Below, one piece after another: positions 34,501-46,888 of a stretch of DNA of 64,000 bases. The notes below the pieces were generated by a model. That model worked only from the letters and a program-made list of their open reading frames with translations, was not told where the DNA came from and ran no database searches. The number at the start of each line of letters is the position of its first letter. Positions within the stretch are counted from its first letter, which is position 1. The DNA is taken from assembly GCA_947579605.1 (NCBI GenBank), contig OX388312.1, positions 25,133,313-25,197,312 of the forward strand, in the 5' to 3' direction. This DNA comes from Athripsodes cinereus. Lineage: Eukaryota > Arthropoda > Insecta > Trichoptera > Leptoceridae. Made by a program: the position numbers and the translations under genes.

Positions 34501-35049
34501 TCATTTGTGACATGTTCATACCATTTTACATCCTTGTTTTCTAAGCTAAGTAAATTCTACTCTAATTCATTAACTTTGGAATTATTTATTTCATGAAGAG
34601 CACTTGATAATAAGTAACTGATATTGTCTTATTCATTATTAATGTAAGTAAATGCTTTCTAAGAATTTTTTCTTTCATGCAATTCCTCGTGCATATTCTT
34701 CTATAAATTGTACCTACTCAATGTGGGTTCATCCTTAAGGGTCTGCTCTTTTTTTCTGATATCCGAACCAGCGAAACTGTTCTCGTGTTTTATCAAATAA
34801 TTTGTTATTTTTATAACGTAATAATTTATAATATTTTTTCCTTCATTTACGTTATGATAATATTATTTCCCACATAGTCTACAAGCTTTTATCACGATCA
34901 TACATTACCAGTAACCCTTTTTCAATGAAAATTATAAGTGTACCAAAAGATTTTTTCTCAGCATATAATTAAGCCTGGGAAGTATCCAAAAATTTTAGTA
35001 GGTTTGTAATTTACTTAATACACCAAATTACGTATTTAAGAATACTATC
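34501..35049. other. AT-rich DNA, nothing recognised
   Basis: No supported feature seen. Confidence 0.5.
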
Positions 35050-35150
35050 TATACTACTATACCCTCACGCCTTATCCCAAGTGGGGTAGGCAGAGAGAAC
35101 GGAACGCCAAACAGATCTATTTTCATACATTTCCTTCGCTTAAAGGAAAA
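35050..35150 (-). mobile_element. LINE family B extreme 3' end (copy 6)
   Basis: Contains the family 3' UTR (CACGCCTTATCCCAAGTGG, GGTAGGCAGAGAGAACGGAA, CGCCAAACAGATCTAT) and stops at TTTCCTTCGCTTAAAGG. Only the last ~90 bp of the LINE is present. Confidence 0.75.
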
Positions 35151-35734
35151 ATAAACTTTTCCTACATGTATAGATATATAATACATACTTACAACTTCAA
35201 ATAAACTTAAACATGAAATAGCAATACGTGTGTGTGTAAACTAAGTTCATACAACAGGAAGAAGTAGGCGACGAACGCGGTGTAGCGGAAGTGAACACGT
35301 CTTTATGTATTGTTTGTATTGTAGATTGGTACTTTGTAAATATATTAATATAATATTGCTAGTATTCGCATTTAACTTAAGTACATCTGTCTACATAATA
35401 TAATGACAATAACAAGTCGAATTAGGTATAATCATCAATGTATTACTAAAACAATATAATTATTAGGCACTGTGCTAACACACTAACTCCCTCGCAAAGT
35501 TAAACAAATGCCATAGACGCTTTAGAACATTTCACACTTATGTACTATCTATTTGCATCGTATACAAATATGCTACTTTAAATACAATATCTGTTTCATC
35601 ATTTTAATACGAACAATACTCTAGTGACATTTCCGATTCAGATTGAAATAAAAACTTATTGATGGTGAGTTTTCCTATTGATGAACCTACATAATTATAA
35701 TATTATCTAAACATTCACATAAGCTAACATGATG

Positions 35735-35835
35735 CGGTTTCTAGCATGCTTACCTAACAAGTGAGAGATCGAGAATTCTATTCCTAAATTGTATTCTATT
35801 CTATTCTTCTCAAGACCGTCCACACCTTTTCCCAA
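35735..35835 (+). mobile_element. Possible tRNA-derived SINE head
   Basis: TCTAGCATGCTTACCT (35740-35755) resembles an A box and GAATTCTATTCC (35772-35783) a mutated B box. They lie 32 bp apart start to start, as in a tRNA. A (TTCTA)-type run and CAAGACCGTCCACACC follow. The B box has lost key bases, so this is tentative. Confidence 0.4.
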
Positions 35836-36004
35836 ATTGTAAATAACAAAATATTTGTGTTCGTTTCTCCGATCAACGTTAATAAATTATCCAAAATAAC
35901 TTTAACTTAGTAGGACCAAGTATATATTAATATTTTCTATCCATTTAGATACCAATTGTTTTAGAATATTCTCTTATACCTATCTTATTCTTATTAGATA
36001 CATG

Positions 36005-36062
36005 TCCGATCTCTCTAACGTCGGCTATCACTCTGGTAAAGTCTTTCCTGTTCTATACTATA
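36005..36062 (-). mobile_element. LINE family G extreme 3' fragment
   Basis: CTAACGTCGGCTATCACTCTG followed by GTAAAGTCTTTCCTG corresponds to the final codons of the family G tail. In the copy at 44295 the equivalent is GACGTTGGCGATCACTCCGG. Confidence 0.45.
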
Positions 36063-36779
36063 AAGTTATGTTGTTGAATCAGTTTGTTCACTCACTGAGT
36101 CTCTGTTTCAGAATATAATGTGAAATAATATTTTACCTACATCTACAATCTACAAGTAAGTATCTAAAATTCATTTCATCCTAGAAAAACATAATAACGA
36201 ATTTGAACAAACTCACACTGATCCTAATATTATGTCGGTATAATTTTGTCATTTTATCTATTATTGCTTTTAATATAATAATCAAACGTCCCTGAACTTC
36301 TAGTTCCGTAATGTCTTTACCCTTGACGGACCTTTTCACATTTCTCTGATAAATATCAGCTTGCGTAACCTTAACAAAAAAGCCTTCAAATTGCTATTAT
36401 TACTTCTATTAACATATATACGAATAATATTGTGTAATGTCATATAAGATACTTATCTAATCGCGTAATTGTCAACATGAAAGACATTTCATGAAATGAC
36501 ATTAGTATACTTTCATAATAAAGATATTCCTGAAAATAAATGAAACTACTGTACGAATCTAAAGTACCTACTATCAAAACTTTTGATAATGATCTTCACT
36601 ATCAAAAAAGGAATCTCTGAATAACTATTCGTATGTTGTATGTAAATACTTACCCATAGGTTTATTTGTTACTGCTTACTTCTATATTTCTTTATTGTCA
36701 AGCTCCCGGCATTGAATAGTTATCCCACTATTTGGTGCAGACTTTAGATGGTCCTGTAAAAGTTTTCGTGAAATATCCT

Positions 36780-36922
36780 GCACCATAAAAACATCTCCCA
36801 CAAATAGGGCAGCCAGTAAACAAATAAACGTGGTCACTTTTCTCCCAGCCAATAAAACATAAGACATTCAGAATGGGTGGATACCTCATCGCTGAATTGA
36901 AGATGTAAATATCTTACACAGG
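36780..36922 (-). mobile_element. Family A retroposon, partial (A8)
   Basis: Plus orientation: ACATCTCCCACAAATAGGGC, AGCCAGTAAAC, GACATTCAGAATGGGTGG, CCTCATCGCTGAATTGAAGA. The family 5' head is missing. Confidence 0.65.
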
Positions 36923-36962
36923 AAACTACTATTATGTATTTCGATAAATAAATAAACTATCC

Positions 36963-37275
36963 TACTATACCCTCACGCCGTGTCCCAGGTGGGGTGGGCA
37001 GAGAGAATGGAACGCCATGTTGATCTATCCTTACATACTTCTTTCGCTTCCTCTACATTCATCCAGTTTCTCATACATGCACGCCGATTCCTCTTACTTA
37101 AAACGCGACCGTCCTTGAGAATTTGGTCCACGTTGTCAAGCCACGTAGTTCTTGGACGTCCGCGCTTTCTCACACCCACTCTTTCAGATAAATAAAACCT
37201 CTTTGTCAATCTTACATCATCCATTCGCTCCACATGACCAAATCATCTCAATTTATTTACACGCATTCTAAATGC
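36963..37275 (-). mobile_element. LINE family B 3' end (copy 7)
   Basis: Minus frame 37233-36973 is open for 86 codons: RKRGRPRTTWLDN, DQILKDGRVLSKRNRRACMR, NWMNVEEAKEVCKDRSTW, RSILSAHPTWDTA and a stop. The family 3' UTR lies downstream on minus. Upstream, nucleotide identity with the copy at 18360 stops at CACGCATTCTA. One of the best-preserved tails of the family. Confidence 0.85.
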
Positions 37276-38049
37276 AGATAAATAAAAAATGCAGTAAATA
37301 TAATATTTTACCCAATTTGATGAAATTAATTATCCGTATACATACGTATTTATGGTACTTTTAAGTAAAGCTACATATATTATTACGTTCCCAAAATGTA
37401 GTTTATTACTACTACCTTATTTACGTGCAATTCTCTCAACAATAATTTTATCTCTACGTCACACCCCACCCACACCACGTCCCGTACAAATATTTACAGT
37501 GGGCAATTTACTAAGTGGATTGGTTTCTTCTCTCATATCAATCATTTGACTTTTTTCATACATCTGATTGATTGTCCATTATTATTATTATTATGAGAGG
37601 CCATTTTCCTTTAAAAAATTTCACATTATTTTTATACAATTTTAATCATTTTTCGATTAATATTGAATGATGAAAAGTATGAAACGATTTGTTTAGATTT
37701 ACTTTTAACTTTTATATAGTGTACGATTCTCATGACAATCGATTAGATAAAGTCGATATTTTCGATTATTAATCGATTAACGAATATCGTACAGAATGAT
37801 CAGATTCAGTTGAAGTAAAAGTTATTTTAATTTGTGTGTTGTTTTAACACAGTGTTCATGAAAAACCATGAATTTAAATGATTTTTTTATTCGAGCTTTA
37901 GCAGATATAAAATTATATTTAATTTAGAAACCTGTTGTTAAATTATTTTATCACTTTGTATAATCTTCCACGTAACTGAATAAGTGTAGTGTTTTAATCG
38001 TGACAAAATCGTGATCTATTCTAAAAATCACTGAATCTTATTAGTATTC
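37276..38049. other. AT-rich DNA, nothing recognised
   Basis: Several TCGATT/AATCGA half-palindromes at 37738-37785; no other structure. Confidence 0.45.
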
Positions 38050-38310
38050 CTTTTGCAGACTTTGCCAATAGACTTGTGCCGCGTAGAGTCAGTCTGGTTA
38101 ACTATGTTAACCGTGCCATCAGTGTGGTTGGTCCGATGCTGTGGAACAAAATTCCCTACGATTTGCGAAGTCTATAGAGTGTGGAGGTGTTCAAGGCAGG
38201 GTTAAAGACCATATTGTTCAGGAGGTATTATGATTCTTGAATGGGCCCTTGCGATGGTTTTTAAAAAACGGTTTGAAGGTTTAAAAAATTGTCTATTTAT
38301 TATTATTTTA
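38050..38310 (+). mobile_element. CR1/jockey-like LINE 3' end (family L)
   Basis: The plus strand encodes ADFANRLVPRRVSLVNYVNR, then AISVVGPMLWNKIPYDLRSL, a nonsense codon, then SVEVFKAGLKTILFRRYYDS and a stop. It is followed by a 3' UTR with GAATGGGCCCTTGCGATGG. The W-N-x-x-P and F-K-x-x-L-K motifs are typical of the end of LINE ORF2. The same 3' UTR recurs at 57560. Confidence 0.75.
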
Positions 38311-39307
38311 CATGATTTACCGAAAAACAATAACATGAGAGCAGACATTCATCATCGCTGAAGATAATATTTGTGTAGGTACAAAGTTTGATTTCTTATT
38401 ATGTAAATATTCAGCTATCAACAAATTCTTCATTTTTTTCTTTTCATATGAGTGCAATAACTTTACCCAACTAATCAACACGAGAAATCTTTATGAAATC
38501 TTCTGTTTTCTCTGTCAATAAAAACATATTCGTTAGATTCCTAACTTTTACCTCGGTGTCATTATTAGAAGTTGGAACATTTATCATTTCAACATATTTT
38601 TTCGCAAAAGTCGAACGAATAAATAAGTCTGGTAAATAGGTTTTCAATATGTACCTACTGAAACAATCTCTTGAAAATTTGATAACTACAACTAAGAAAT
38701 GGATATTCGGCAACTAACCGGTTCAACGTACTGTTTCCCGCCGGATACTGGGTACCTAGTCGTTATTATATTATGCATATTGAAAAAATATTAAATAAAG
38801 CAAATTAATCCTATATAGGATTAGTATATCTACAATAATTTACATAAATCATGACAGTGATATGAAATCTTACAATCAAATATCCGACTATTGGGCTAAG
38901 GATTTCGTCAGATATCTGTCTTTTATGTGTTATCCGTTCACAATTCTATAATTTTCATCACTGGCAACTAATACCTATCTACTTGCCGTATCTTTACCTA
39001 TTTATTGAGTGTTTTGTCTTTGTCCAAGTATCCATAGGGCATCTCTTATACAGAAATAGGTATCTTTTGTTCTGATAAGCACTTAAATAACAATGACGAT
39101 AATTAATCATCTACTTATGGAAAGTTCTTGGAATATTATTAGTACTAGTATTAATTATTTGTACATTTTGTATTTAGTGGACGATTGTCGATTCAGTTTG
39201 ACATCATTTAAATTTATAGGCTACAAATTTTTGGACATTATATAAGTATGATCGGTGAACATTTGTTCTCGGATGGATTTTCATTCCATAATATTTTTTA
39301 TCATACT
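38311..39307. other. AT-rich DNA, nothing recognised
   Basis: A tiny family A echo (GACATTCATCATCGCTGAAG) lies at 38344. No gene is seen. Confidence 0.45.
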
Positions 39308-39492
39308 AAACTTAAAACTAATGAGATGGAGTGAGCAGGTGTAGGGGGCAACAGGAGGGACCTTGCATGAGGCGCTGTGAAGAGTGGAGGATCATAGTCG
39401 CTGGAAGCATTTTGTCCACACCTATACAAATGATGGTCACGATCCTCAGCACTGAGGGAGCGACAACAAAGAAGAAGAAGAAACTTAAAACT
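39308..39492 (+). mobile_element. LINE family E 3' end with 12-bp TSD
   Basis: Insert 39320-39480 is flanked by perfect AAACTTAAAACT (39308-39319 and 39481-39492). The plus strand carries the family E ending, with the GGTCACGATCCTCAGCACTG string, a stop and a (GAA)n tail at 39469-39480. The coding part upstream is about 120 bp, with frame breaks. It is a young, short, 5'-truncated insertion. Confidence 0.85.
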
Positions 39493-41794
39493 TATTTTTA
39501 TGTCTTTTCGGGTCCCCTCCGATTTCAATCTGGGAGACACTCCTTCTCACCCACCCCCACTATTTCCAGTTGTTTTGGAGCCAAAATAGACGCCTCCTTA
39601 CAACCACTTAACGGCCTTTTATCTTTCCTGACGTAACCAACTGCAAGATCCTGTATTTTTCATCTCTCATAACGAGGTTGAAATATTATCTACGTTTTGT
39701 AGAGCTTTAACAGGTCAAACAGCTTTTTTTTTGCTCTACATAAAATATAAATTAAGTATTAAATAAACAAATAACTTAAATCTGATGATTTAATCCTTCA
39801 GAACGCAATCGGAGATCATGATTGGTTAGCAGGTATTCTGCAATGGATTCTTTTACTTTTCTATTTGAAACAACTTGATGTAAACACTTTTCTTTCAACG
39901 AGAAACAATGACAACCAAAATTCATACTTCATATATTGTATTCAATTCAACTTCATTTGTACTATTTTCACTTGGTGCATAAATTAAATTAAGTAGAGTT
40001 TCATTCAAAATTTGAGTAAAATATCCTAAATTTATTTTTGTCATTACCCTCAATAATTCGTGCTATGAATCTAAAACTTGGACAGAGATGCAAATGTACG
40101 ATGAAATTATTATGAAAGTAGATAAATAAATATATATTTTATTATTTACATATATATTTTTAATGGTGTTGCTATCCGTTGTTTTAACCTTGAAATAAAT
40201 GTAAGTGAATATTATCCAAAAGGTGAAATGTAGGACACGAAGTTAATACAGAATGGTGATATTGGAAAATTTAATGACTTACGCTTGATATAACTGTTTC
40301 ATCTTATTCTACACATAATGTAATAAAATTAAACATGCATTGTAAAAACATTATACATCAAATTGCCATCCATACGACAATTTTCAAAATAGGTACAAAT
40401 GTAAGTGCACGATATAATTTTATAACATTACACAAAGCAGTGAGCCAACTTTTGACAATTTCATTTAATTTTCTTTTCTTTGTGATATCCAAAAACTGTT
40501 AAAAAAATCTACTAATTAACAGCACTTTCAAAACTATGTCATATTTTCTAATATTTTTTAAAATTTTATGAGATACTATTAGATCATTAACTAACAGCTT
40601 AGTCACCTAAGAGACTGAAAAAAACTGTCTTCAATATCGCAAAAAGGACATAATTCCGAACAGATAAATCAGTGATCTTGTAAGCAGAAGAAGAAAAATA
40701 TCATGAACTTACATCATATTTGAATGTTTTATAGTAAGTTTTCATTTGAATATAAAGTTGGCTGAGTGGTAAAACGACATATTTTTTTCTTTTATGTCAA
40801 TTAGTATTGTACTTTTTCGGTTGTTACCGTTCAATTGTCTACGACAGATTATAAAGTACAGTGGACTATTAAGATGTATCCGCTTATATGGTATTCTTCT
40901 ATGTATTTTATAATGTCTCCGAGTCGTTCACCTATGTAACTTTATTCAGGACAAGCAATAAATCAATAATTTTCCACGTGAATTATCGCATTTCTACTAC
41001 GTTATATAAAACATAACTTCTTTCTACATAATAATCATATGTTAAGGTTATTTGTTAGCTGTTTCAGCAGTCTCTGTATATTGTTATAGATCGTTATAAT
41101 AAAATGGTTACTGACTTTGCACTTTTCACCTTGCAATCAGCACATTAACATGAGTAATATTTTACAGCATTATGGATAGAAGAAACAAGAAAGTTTTAAT
41201 ATTGGTAAATTACTGAAATGAAATGAGATGTATGTGTTTCAACATACTCTAGATATAAAGAGAGAATGAATGTTCCTTATGTTGTCCAACTCATTATTTA
41301 ACATTGTATCATAATAATGTATCTTTGGTATCAGTGAGGTAGACTTTATTTTATAATTTATTTCAATTTTTTTTTATATATTTCAGGTGATTTTAATGAA
41401 TATTACTTGAACGCTTTTCTCAATGACGCTTTTATAATATGGTATACTTATGTATTCAAGAAAAACATTAACTTAAATAATTACATAAATATGCAGTAAC
41501 GACGAATATTGTAGGTACATGAAAATATTTGTTAACATTTTTTTGAGTTTCAAATAAACATTATAAGTAAATAAACCATTATGTCGCTGGCTGTTGTTCT
41601 GCAGAAACTATTTCAATTTTCGTTCGAGTCAGGAAACCCGATTTTTTTTTAAATATTTATTCAGAGGGGTTGACCCCTAATAATTAGAACAACAGTAGTT
41701 TATAGATGTACAGTGTCGCCAATGAATCTCAGAATGTTAGATTTCTTCTTAAGAAACCTGTTTTGGAAGACTTCTTGTTAGTAGAAGTAACTCC
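39493..41794. other. AT-rich DNA with one GC-richer start
   Basis: 39505-39650 is unusually C-rich (CCACCCCCACTATTTCC) without a repeat or coding explanation. The remainder is featureless AT-rich sequence. Confidence 0.5.
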
Positions 41795-41895
41795 CCTTTC
41801 ACGACACAAGCTTTTAGCTTACTGTGAAAGGTGTATAAGGTTGTATTTGGGTTTATAACAAAACCCAGATAAATCTTTTTAAAAAAAAAAAACAC
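41795..41895 (+). mobile_element. SINE S1 tail-only copy
   Basis: Starts exactly at CCCTTTCACGACACAAGC, continues GCTTACTGTGAAAGGTGTAT, AAGGTTGTATTTGGG and AACAAAACCCAGATAAATC, and ends in an A-run at 41880-41892. The tRNA-like head seen at 1100-1195 is missing. Confidence 0.8.
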
Positions 41896-42159
41896 TTAGA
41901 ATAGAAGAAGGTGTTGTATGAAGAGACACATTGCTGGTACAATAATATTATAATCTTTTGAATAGTTGAATTTCACGTTGCATCCCCGGATGACAAAGAG
42001 AATTAAGGTACATGATGTTGAATAATAATTTTGCTTTGATGTCAAGCAAACATGGCATTGTACAGGTCCGTAATCTTAACCAAAATTTATCTTTATACTA
42101 TCTACAATACTGAAAGATCACCAGTTCAGGGGTAAATTATATGAAATATGAACCCTTCA

Positions 42160-42313
42160 GGGGCCCTTTTCTCCAATCTCGATTGATAAATGTCGCATGC
42201 GAGATATGTCGATTGAAATTCTACATTCAATAATAGGGTAATTAAGAAATCGATCGAATGTAATAAAATCTCGCATGTGACATCTATCAATCGAGATTGG
42301 AGAATAGGGCCCC
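42160..42313. mobile_element. 154-bp hairpin MITE
   Basis: Left arm GGGGCCCTTTTCTCCAATCT and beyond pairs with the right arm, whose reverse complement starts GGGGCCCTATTCTCCAATCT. The arms extend about 46 bp with few mismatches (through TCGCATGCGAGAT versus TCACATGCGAGAT). The AT-rich core is about 60 bp. No clear TSD is seen. Transcribed, it would form a long hairpin RNA. An 88-codon frame and others nearby are chance. Confidence 0.8.
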
Positions 42314-43164
42314 AGCATCGCCTTTAAAGTGGTCCAACGATTGTTAAATGGCATCTGTAAAGAGATTAGCCAAAATTGTTTTCATAATCTAATCAGTTGA
42401 ATGTGTTATCGATATAGTTATGTGATACCCCAATGTTGACGACTTCCATTTCAAAAACGTTTCAGTTACGTGACCTTTATTATAATAAACGAGACAATTT
42501 ATTTTTAAACAACCGCTGGAGCGAATTTCATCAATTAATATATTTCGTGAAAAACAGGATCCTCTTCTTGAATAACTTTGCCAAATTAACTAATCGTACA
42601 AAATTATTCAACCATCATTTGAGAATGATGTTTTCTTTATTTTGATTACAAAAAATGGTAAAAACTGAATACTAAAATATTTAGAATAGTACGCCCCTTT
42701 CATTGAGCACATTTTGCGGTTCAAGAAAGCTATGCATCAATTTGTTTGTTTTATCTCCCCAATAAATCCATGGTGACAGTTGCCAATTTTCTATTGGAGA
42801 GATGCATTGCTTCCAAGTCCAAAGGAACTTCCCTAGAAGATCGTGGCATTGTTCGTTCATTCTTTTCTCTCTATACAAATAAACCTATTCATCTCCTACA
42901 AATACCAGCGATTCATCTTCATGCACGTATGTATGACTACATAGCACATTGTTTGCATTTTTCATCGAATAGAAATTCTTCAATATCAAAATATTACTAC
43001 ATTTATTCGTGAATAATATAAATTTAATGCATCTCAGAATACTTCAAACCATAATCTCAAAATATTGAATTTACATTTCAAATGATTTCTATGCTATTTT
43101 TATTTTCGATGAGTTAAATATTTTGTCGCTGAACAGAGATAGTGTCTAACGAGTTTTCTTTCTT
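42314..43164. other. AT-rich DNA, nothing supported
   Basis: Overlapping open frames on both strands (plus 42433-42645, plus 42746-43012, minus 42681-42878) show no recognisable domains. Confidence 0.45.
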
Positions 43165-43275
43165 CTTCTCGTTGCGCCTAATTAGAACCCTCCAACGTTG
43201 GCGATCACTTATGTCATACATCAATCAGAAAATTTCCTCTACGCGACTCACTTCCGTTCAGTTTTTATTACATTG
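43165..43275 (-). mobile_element. LINE family G 3' fragment
   Basis: TTCTTCTTCTCGTTGCGCC, then CCTCCAACGTTGGCGATCAC, the same tail layout as 44295. It is short and 5'-truncated. Confidence 0.6.
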
Positions 43276-43380
43276 CAAAGCAATGTGGTTTGCCCGCAAA
43301 CTTTAATTACTACGATGGTCATTAGCTCCTGAAATACTTACTAACTCCGGAAAAAGGATATTTTAATAATTGCCTGCTAA

Positions 43381-43516
43381 GAAGACATACATACATACGT
43401 CTTCTTCCCCTTGCCCTAGTTGGGTCTGGGGCCCATTGCGCCTAGGTACCTCTTCCAGAGATCCCTGTCCACAGCTGCTTCCAGGACCTCTGGCCACTCC
43501 AAACCATGAAGACATA
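43381..43516 (-). mobile_element. LINE family F 3' end with 9-bp TSD
   Basis: Insert 43390-43507 lies between GAAGACATA copies (43381-43389 and 43508-43516). Minus strand: a LINE tail in the E-x-L-x-A-A-V-D-R layout, then GCGCAATGGGCCCCAGACCC and a (TGTA)n tail. It is the sister of the copy at 46897. Confidence 0.8.
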
Positions 43517-44281
43517 GTCCCTCAATATTTTCCGTCAATTTGAGTTGGAGAATTTCATATCATAAATATCCTTTAGAAAATAATAATTCAGATCACGAAC
43601 ACTTACAGGAGATATGTGAAAAGTAAAATAGTTAATTTTAAAGAGATTTTAATTCTTTACATTTTTTTATTATGTTTGATTTTAAGGAGAGTTTAACAAT
43701 AAACAAATTACAACAAGGATAGATTTATTTAAATAAAATATTTTTATTACTTTTTTATCGGTCTACAAGAATATTTTTAATGGCACATAAACATGCTTAG
43801 AAAATTAAAAACCTACAATGATTCCTTTGAGAATATTATATTGTATTTGGAAATAGTTACCGTAGAGAAGAAAAAATTTACGATGTAACGCAACTAAACA
43901 TAACAAAAACAAAACTTGTTATTCGCAATAAAATATAGTTTTTGCACATGAAAAAGTACACCAAAATCTACATAAAATGAAGACAAGACAAAGGAAATTT
44001 GCCACGAATGCCTAAAAAATAATTGCAGATATGTGAATGTGATGTATCTATATTTTACTGGGTTCGGCATATCTTGATGCCCTAGAAAATAATATGGAAA
44101 TATTATTTTGTTTGTTTTTGAAATGACTTAAGGCGACAGTTGTTTTCGTCATATTAAATAATGAGTTTATACCTTAACTACAACATACATAGCAACTACA
44201 ACATACATAGCAAAAATAATATATAGTTGTAATGCAAAAAGATTTTCTTAGATGTTTCTTAGCTCTAGTGAAAATGGATAC
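43517..44281. other. AT-rich DNA with an 18-bp duplication
   Basis: AACTACAACATACATAGC is repeated twice in tandem at about 44177-44212. Nothing else is recognised. Confidence 0.55.
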
Positions 44282-44526
44282 TACATATTTATATACTTCT
44301 TTTTCTTTCTGTGCCATGTCAGGTCCCCTTGACGTTGGCGATCACTCCGGCGAAAACCACCATGTCCTTTGCTGCTCTGAACAGGACATCCACTGTCCTC
44401 ATTCCGTTCCAATCTCTAATGTTGCGCAGCCAAAACACAAGCCTCGTCTTTCGTCTATCTTTCCCTCCAATATAAGGCGGAGGAGACGATACTTCTCTCC
44501 TCGCATATATACTTACATATTTATAT
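44282..44526 (-). mobile_element. LINE family G 3' end with 13-bp TSD
   Basis: Insert 44295-44513 is flanked by perfect TACATATTTATAT (44282-44294 and 44514-44526). The minus strand encodes the tail FWLRNIRDWNGMRTVDVLFR followed by AAKDMVVFAGVIANVKGT and a stop. The plus frame at 44232-44675 covering the element is therefore antisense and not a gene. Upstream on minus, GRRSIVSSALYW-like residues are degraded by a frameshift. Confidence 0.85.
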
Positions 44527-45479
44527 TTGGAAAATTAAACTCTGTTCACACGTATACCTCTTGTAAGAGATCATGGAGAGCTTTAAACGTAAAACAAGAA
44601 GTAAAAAAAAACAACAAGTTGTCGTATTTGAATTATATTTTAGATATATTTTTACACTCATTCCCGTTTTCATGACAAAATTTGATTTTTTCATATGGAA
44701 ATATCAGTAAGTAGTTTAGGACTGAACTGTTTTATATCCAATATAAAGATTGCGTATCTCATATTACAAGGCCGCATCTCACGTTATATTATATACTAGT
44801 ACGTAACAACATGTAGGTGGGTATGTCTGGAAAATTGCGAACAATTTAAAAGTTTCCATCTTTCTTTATTACAATATTCACACTAGACTAACACTTGAGT
44901 TCATATATCATCGATTTATTCACTAAAAAGTCCTTGAACTAAATAATTTAACAATAAATTATTGATGTTACTATCCACTACTTTCAATATTCCGCGAATA
45001 ATAATATAATTATTATGTAAAATACTTGCCATCGGCGTAATGACAAAAAACGTGAACAAAAACTACCCAAGATAATTCATTATTATAGAAGTGTTATTCA
45101 AAGAATACCACCTCCCAAAACATAATAAAATATGAAAACTAACAGGTATCTATGTGAAAAACTTTGATTTATGAAACAATCTCATTTCATAAGCCTAATT
45201 ATATTGGTATATTGAAAGGACTGAAAAAAGTAAAATCTATGTTTCTTCGAATATCAAATAAATATGATTTTCAAACCTTGAATGTCCTTTATATCTTGAA
45301 TGCTAAAGTTTAAACTAAATTAATTGGAGAACCATGTTTTCACAATGTAAAAATTGTGCAAAATTTAATCGAAAGAAATGACAAAGGCATCCCAACGCGT
45401 CCCAACGCTTACGAATAATTTTGTCGAAGACTAATTTGACGAATTAAGACGAAATAAGAATAAATTAAATCGAAAACTA
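44527..45479. other. AT-rich DNA, nothing recognised
   Basis: No supported feature seen. Confidence 0.5.
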
Positions 45480-45590
45480 AATCCCTTTCACGGCACAAGC
45501 TTTTAACTTAGTGTGAAAGGTGTATAAGGTTGTATTTGGGTTTATAACAAAACCTAGATATATCTTTTTAAAAAAAAAATGTGTTTGGGG
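45480..45590 (+). mobile_element. SINE S1 tail-only copy
   Basis: Begins at CCCTTTCACGGCACAAGC and runs TTAGTGTGAAAGGTGTATAA, GTTGTATTTGGGTTTAT, AACAAAACCTAGATATATC and an A-run at about 45571-45580. It starts at the same internal position as the copy at 41795. Confidence 0.8.
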
Positions 45591-46337
45591 CTCATAATAC
45601 ACTCGGTGTTGGGTGCCTATTATAATTTATTTCAACATTTCCTTAATAACAATATCAGATAATACAATCAAGTTAGATATTTTTCAATAAGGTATGTATT
45701 TCAGTAAGGTATATATTTCAGTAAGGTAATACGAATAAAATAATAATACTCGACTTACTTTATTTCATCCAATATCAGCCAATTTCAGTTTTTTCATACT
45801 TCTGATTGACATTGTATATTATTTACCGAAACAAAACAATTCATTTATTATACTAATAAAACAAAACTACCAAAAGAAATACTACAATAAGAAAATTTAC
45901 ATTTCATTTCTAAGATGATATTGTAATATGTATCATGGTATTGTTTGATATTGAGAGAATCATTTAATCCAGATAAATTACATGTGTAATTTATTCATTA
46001 GAAATTTATTACAAGTATAATTCCATAAATTGGTTCACAAAGTGGTAGATGTTGTCTTATGGTGAAAAAAACTAATTCATTAACAACATTTTTTTACTAT
46101 AACACAAATTACAAGTATTATGATAGTTAAATGTTCTTATTTGATTGACACCCTATTAATAATTGAACCGCAAATACTCATGATAGGTATTGTGTTCATA
46201 AACCAATGAATTGCGAAACGAAGTTAGTTGTCGGTTAATAAATATGTATGTATATTTACACGCTTTTTATCAAGTTTCTGTTAAGCCCAAGTTGGTTTTA
46301 AAAATCTTTAAACTGCGGCAAATGCTCGTATATTGGG
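45591..46337. other. AT-rich DNA with a 16-bp short tandem
   Basis: ATTTCAGTAAGGTAT-type units repeat about 2.5 times at 45690-45730. No gene is seen. Confidence 0.5.
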
Positions 46338-46802
46338 TAGAAAATAAAGAATTTATATGTATGCAAGCGAAACTTGGGCATGGTTGAAGAGGGACAAAAG
46401 TGGAATTAATGCTGTGCAGATGCGTTCGTTCAGTACAATGGTTGGTCAAAAGTTGCGTTATAGAGTGAGGAATGAGTATGCTAGGAGAATAAGCGGATGC
46501 GAGAGTAGTATTGTGGATAGAATGCATGTAAATAAATAACGATGGTTTGTACATATGTAACGATTAAATAGGGAATGGATAACAAAGAGGATAACATACT
46601 TGTCTGAAAAAAGGGTGTGAGGAAGCGCGGGCGTCCGAGAACTACGTGGTTTGATCACGTGGATCAAATCCGACGTGTGTGCATGAAAAATTGCATGAAT
46701 ATAGAAGAAACAAAAAAAAATCTAAATTGCCGTTCACTCTGCCTACACCACTTAGGACGCGGCGTAAGGGTATAAGATGGGGGTATAGATAGAATATAAA
46801 GA
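46338..46802 (+). mobile_element. LINE family B 3' end, longest copy, with TSD
   Basis: Insert 46351-46789 is flanked by TAGAAAATAAAGA (46338-46350) and TAGAATATAAAGA (46790-46802), one mismatch in 13. The plus strand starts within the RT C-terminal region (MYASETWAW, matching the YGCETW block) and continues NAVQMRSF, YRVRNEYARRISG, DRMHVNK, then stops and frameshifts through KRGRPRT-type sequence. The family 3' UTR follows: CTCTGCCTACACCACTTAGG, CGGCGTAAGGGTATAAG. It links family B tails to a reverse transcriptase. Confidence 0.85.
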
Positions 46803-46888
46803 TAGGGACATCAAATCGATAACTCATTCTAAACACATAAAGTAGATATAAACTTTTCTGTCTGTGAACTCTGATATCAGTTTTGATA

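Noticed and set aside
36935..37290. GATAAATAAA at both sides of LINE B copy 7 as a TSD
   Set aside because: The right copy is not adjacent to the end of homology and the sequence is low complexity.
44232..44675. 147-codon plus-strand open frame
   Set aside because: It is antisense to a LINE family G tail with a clean TSD; the real peptide signal is on minus.
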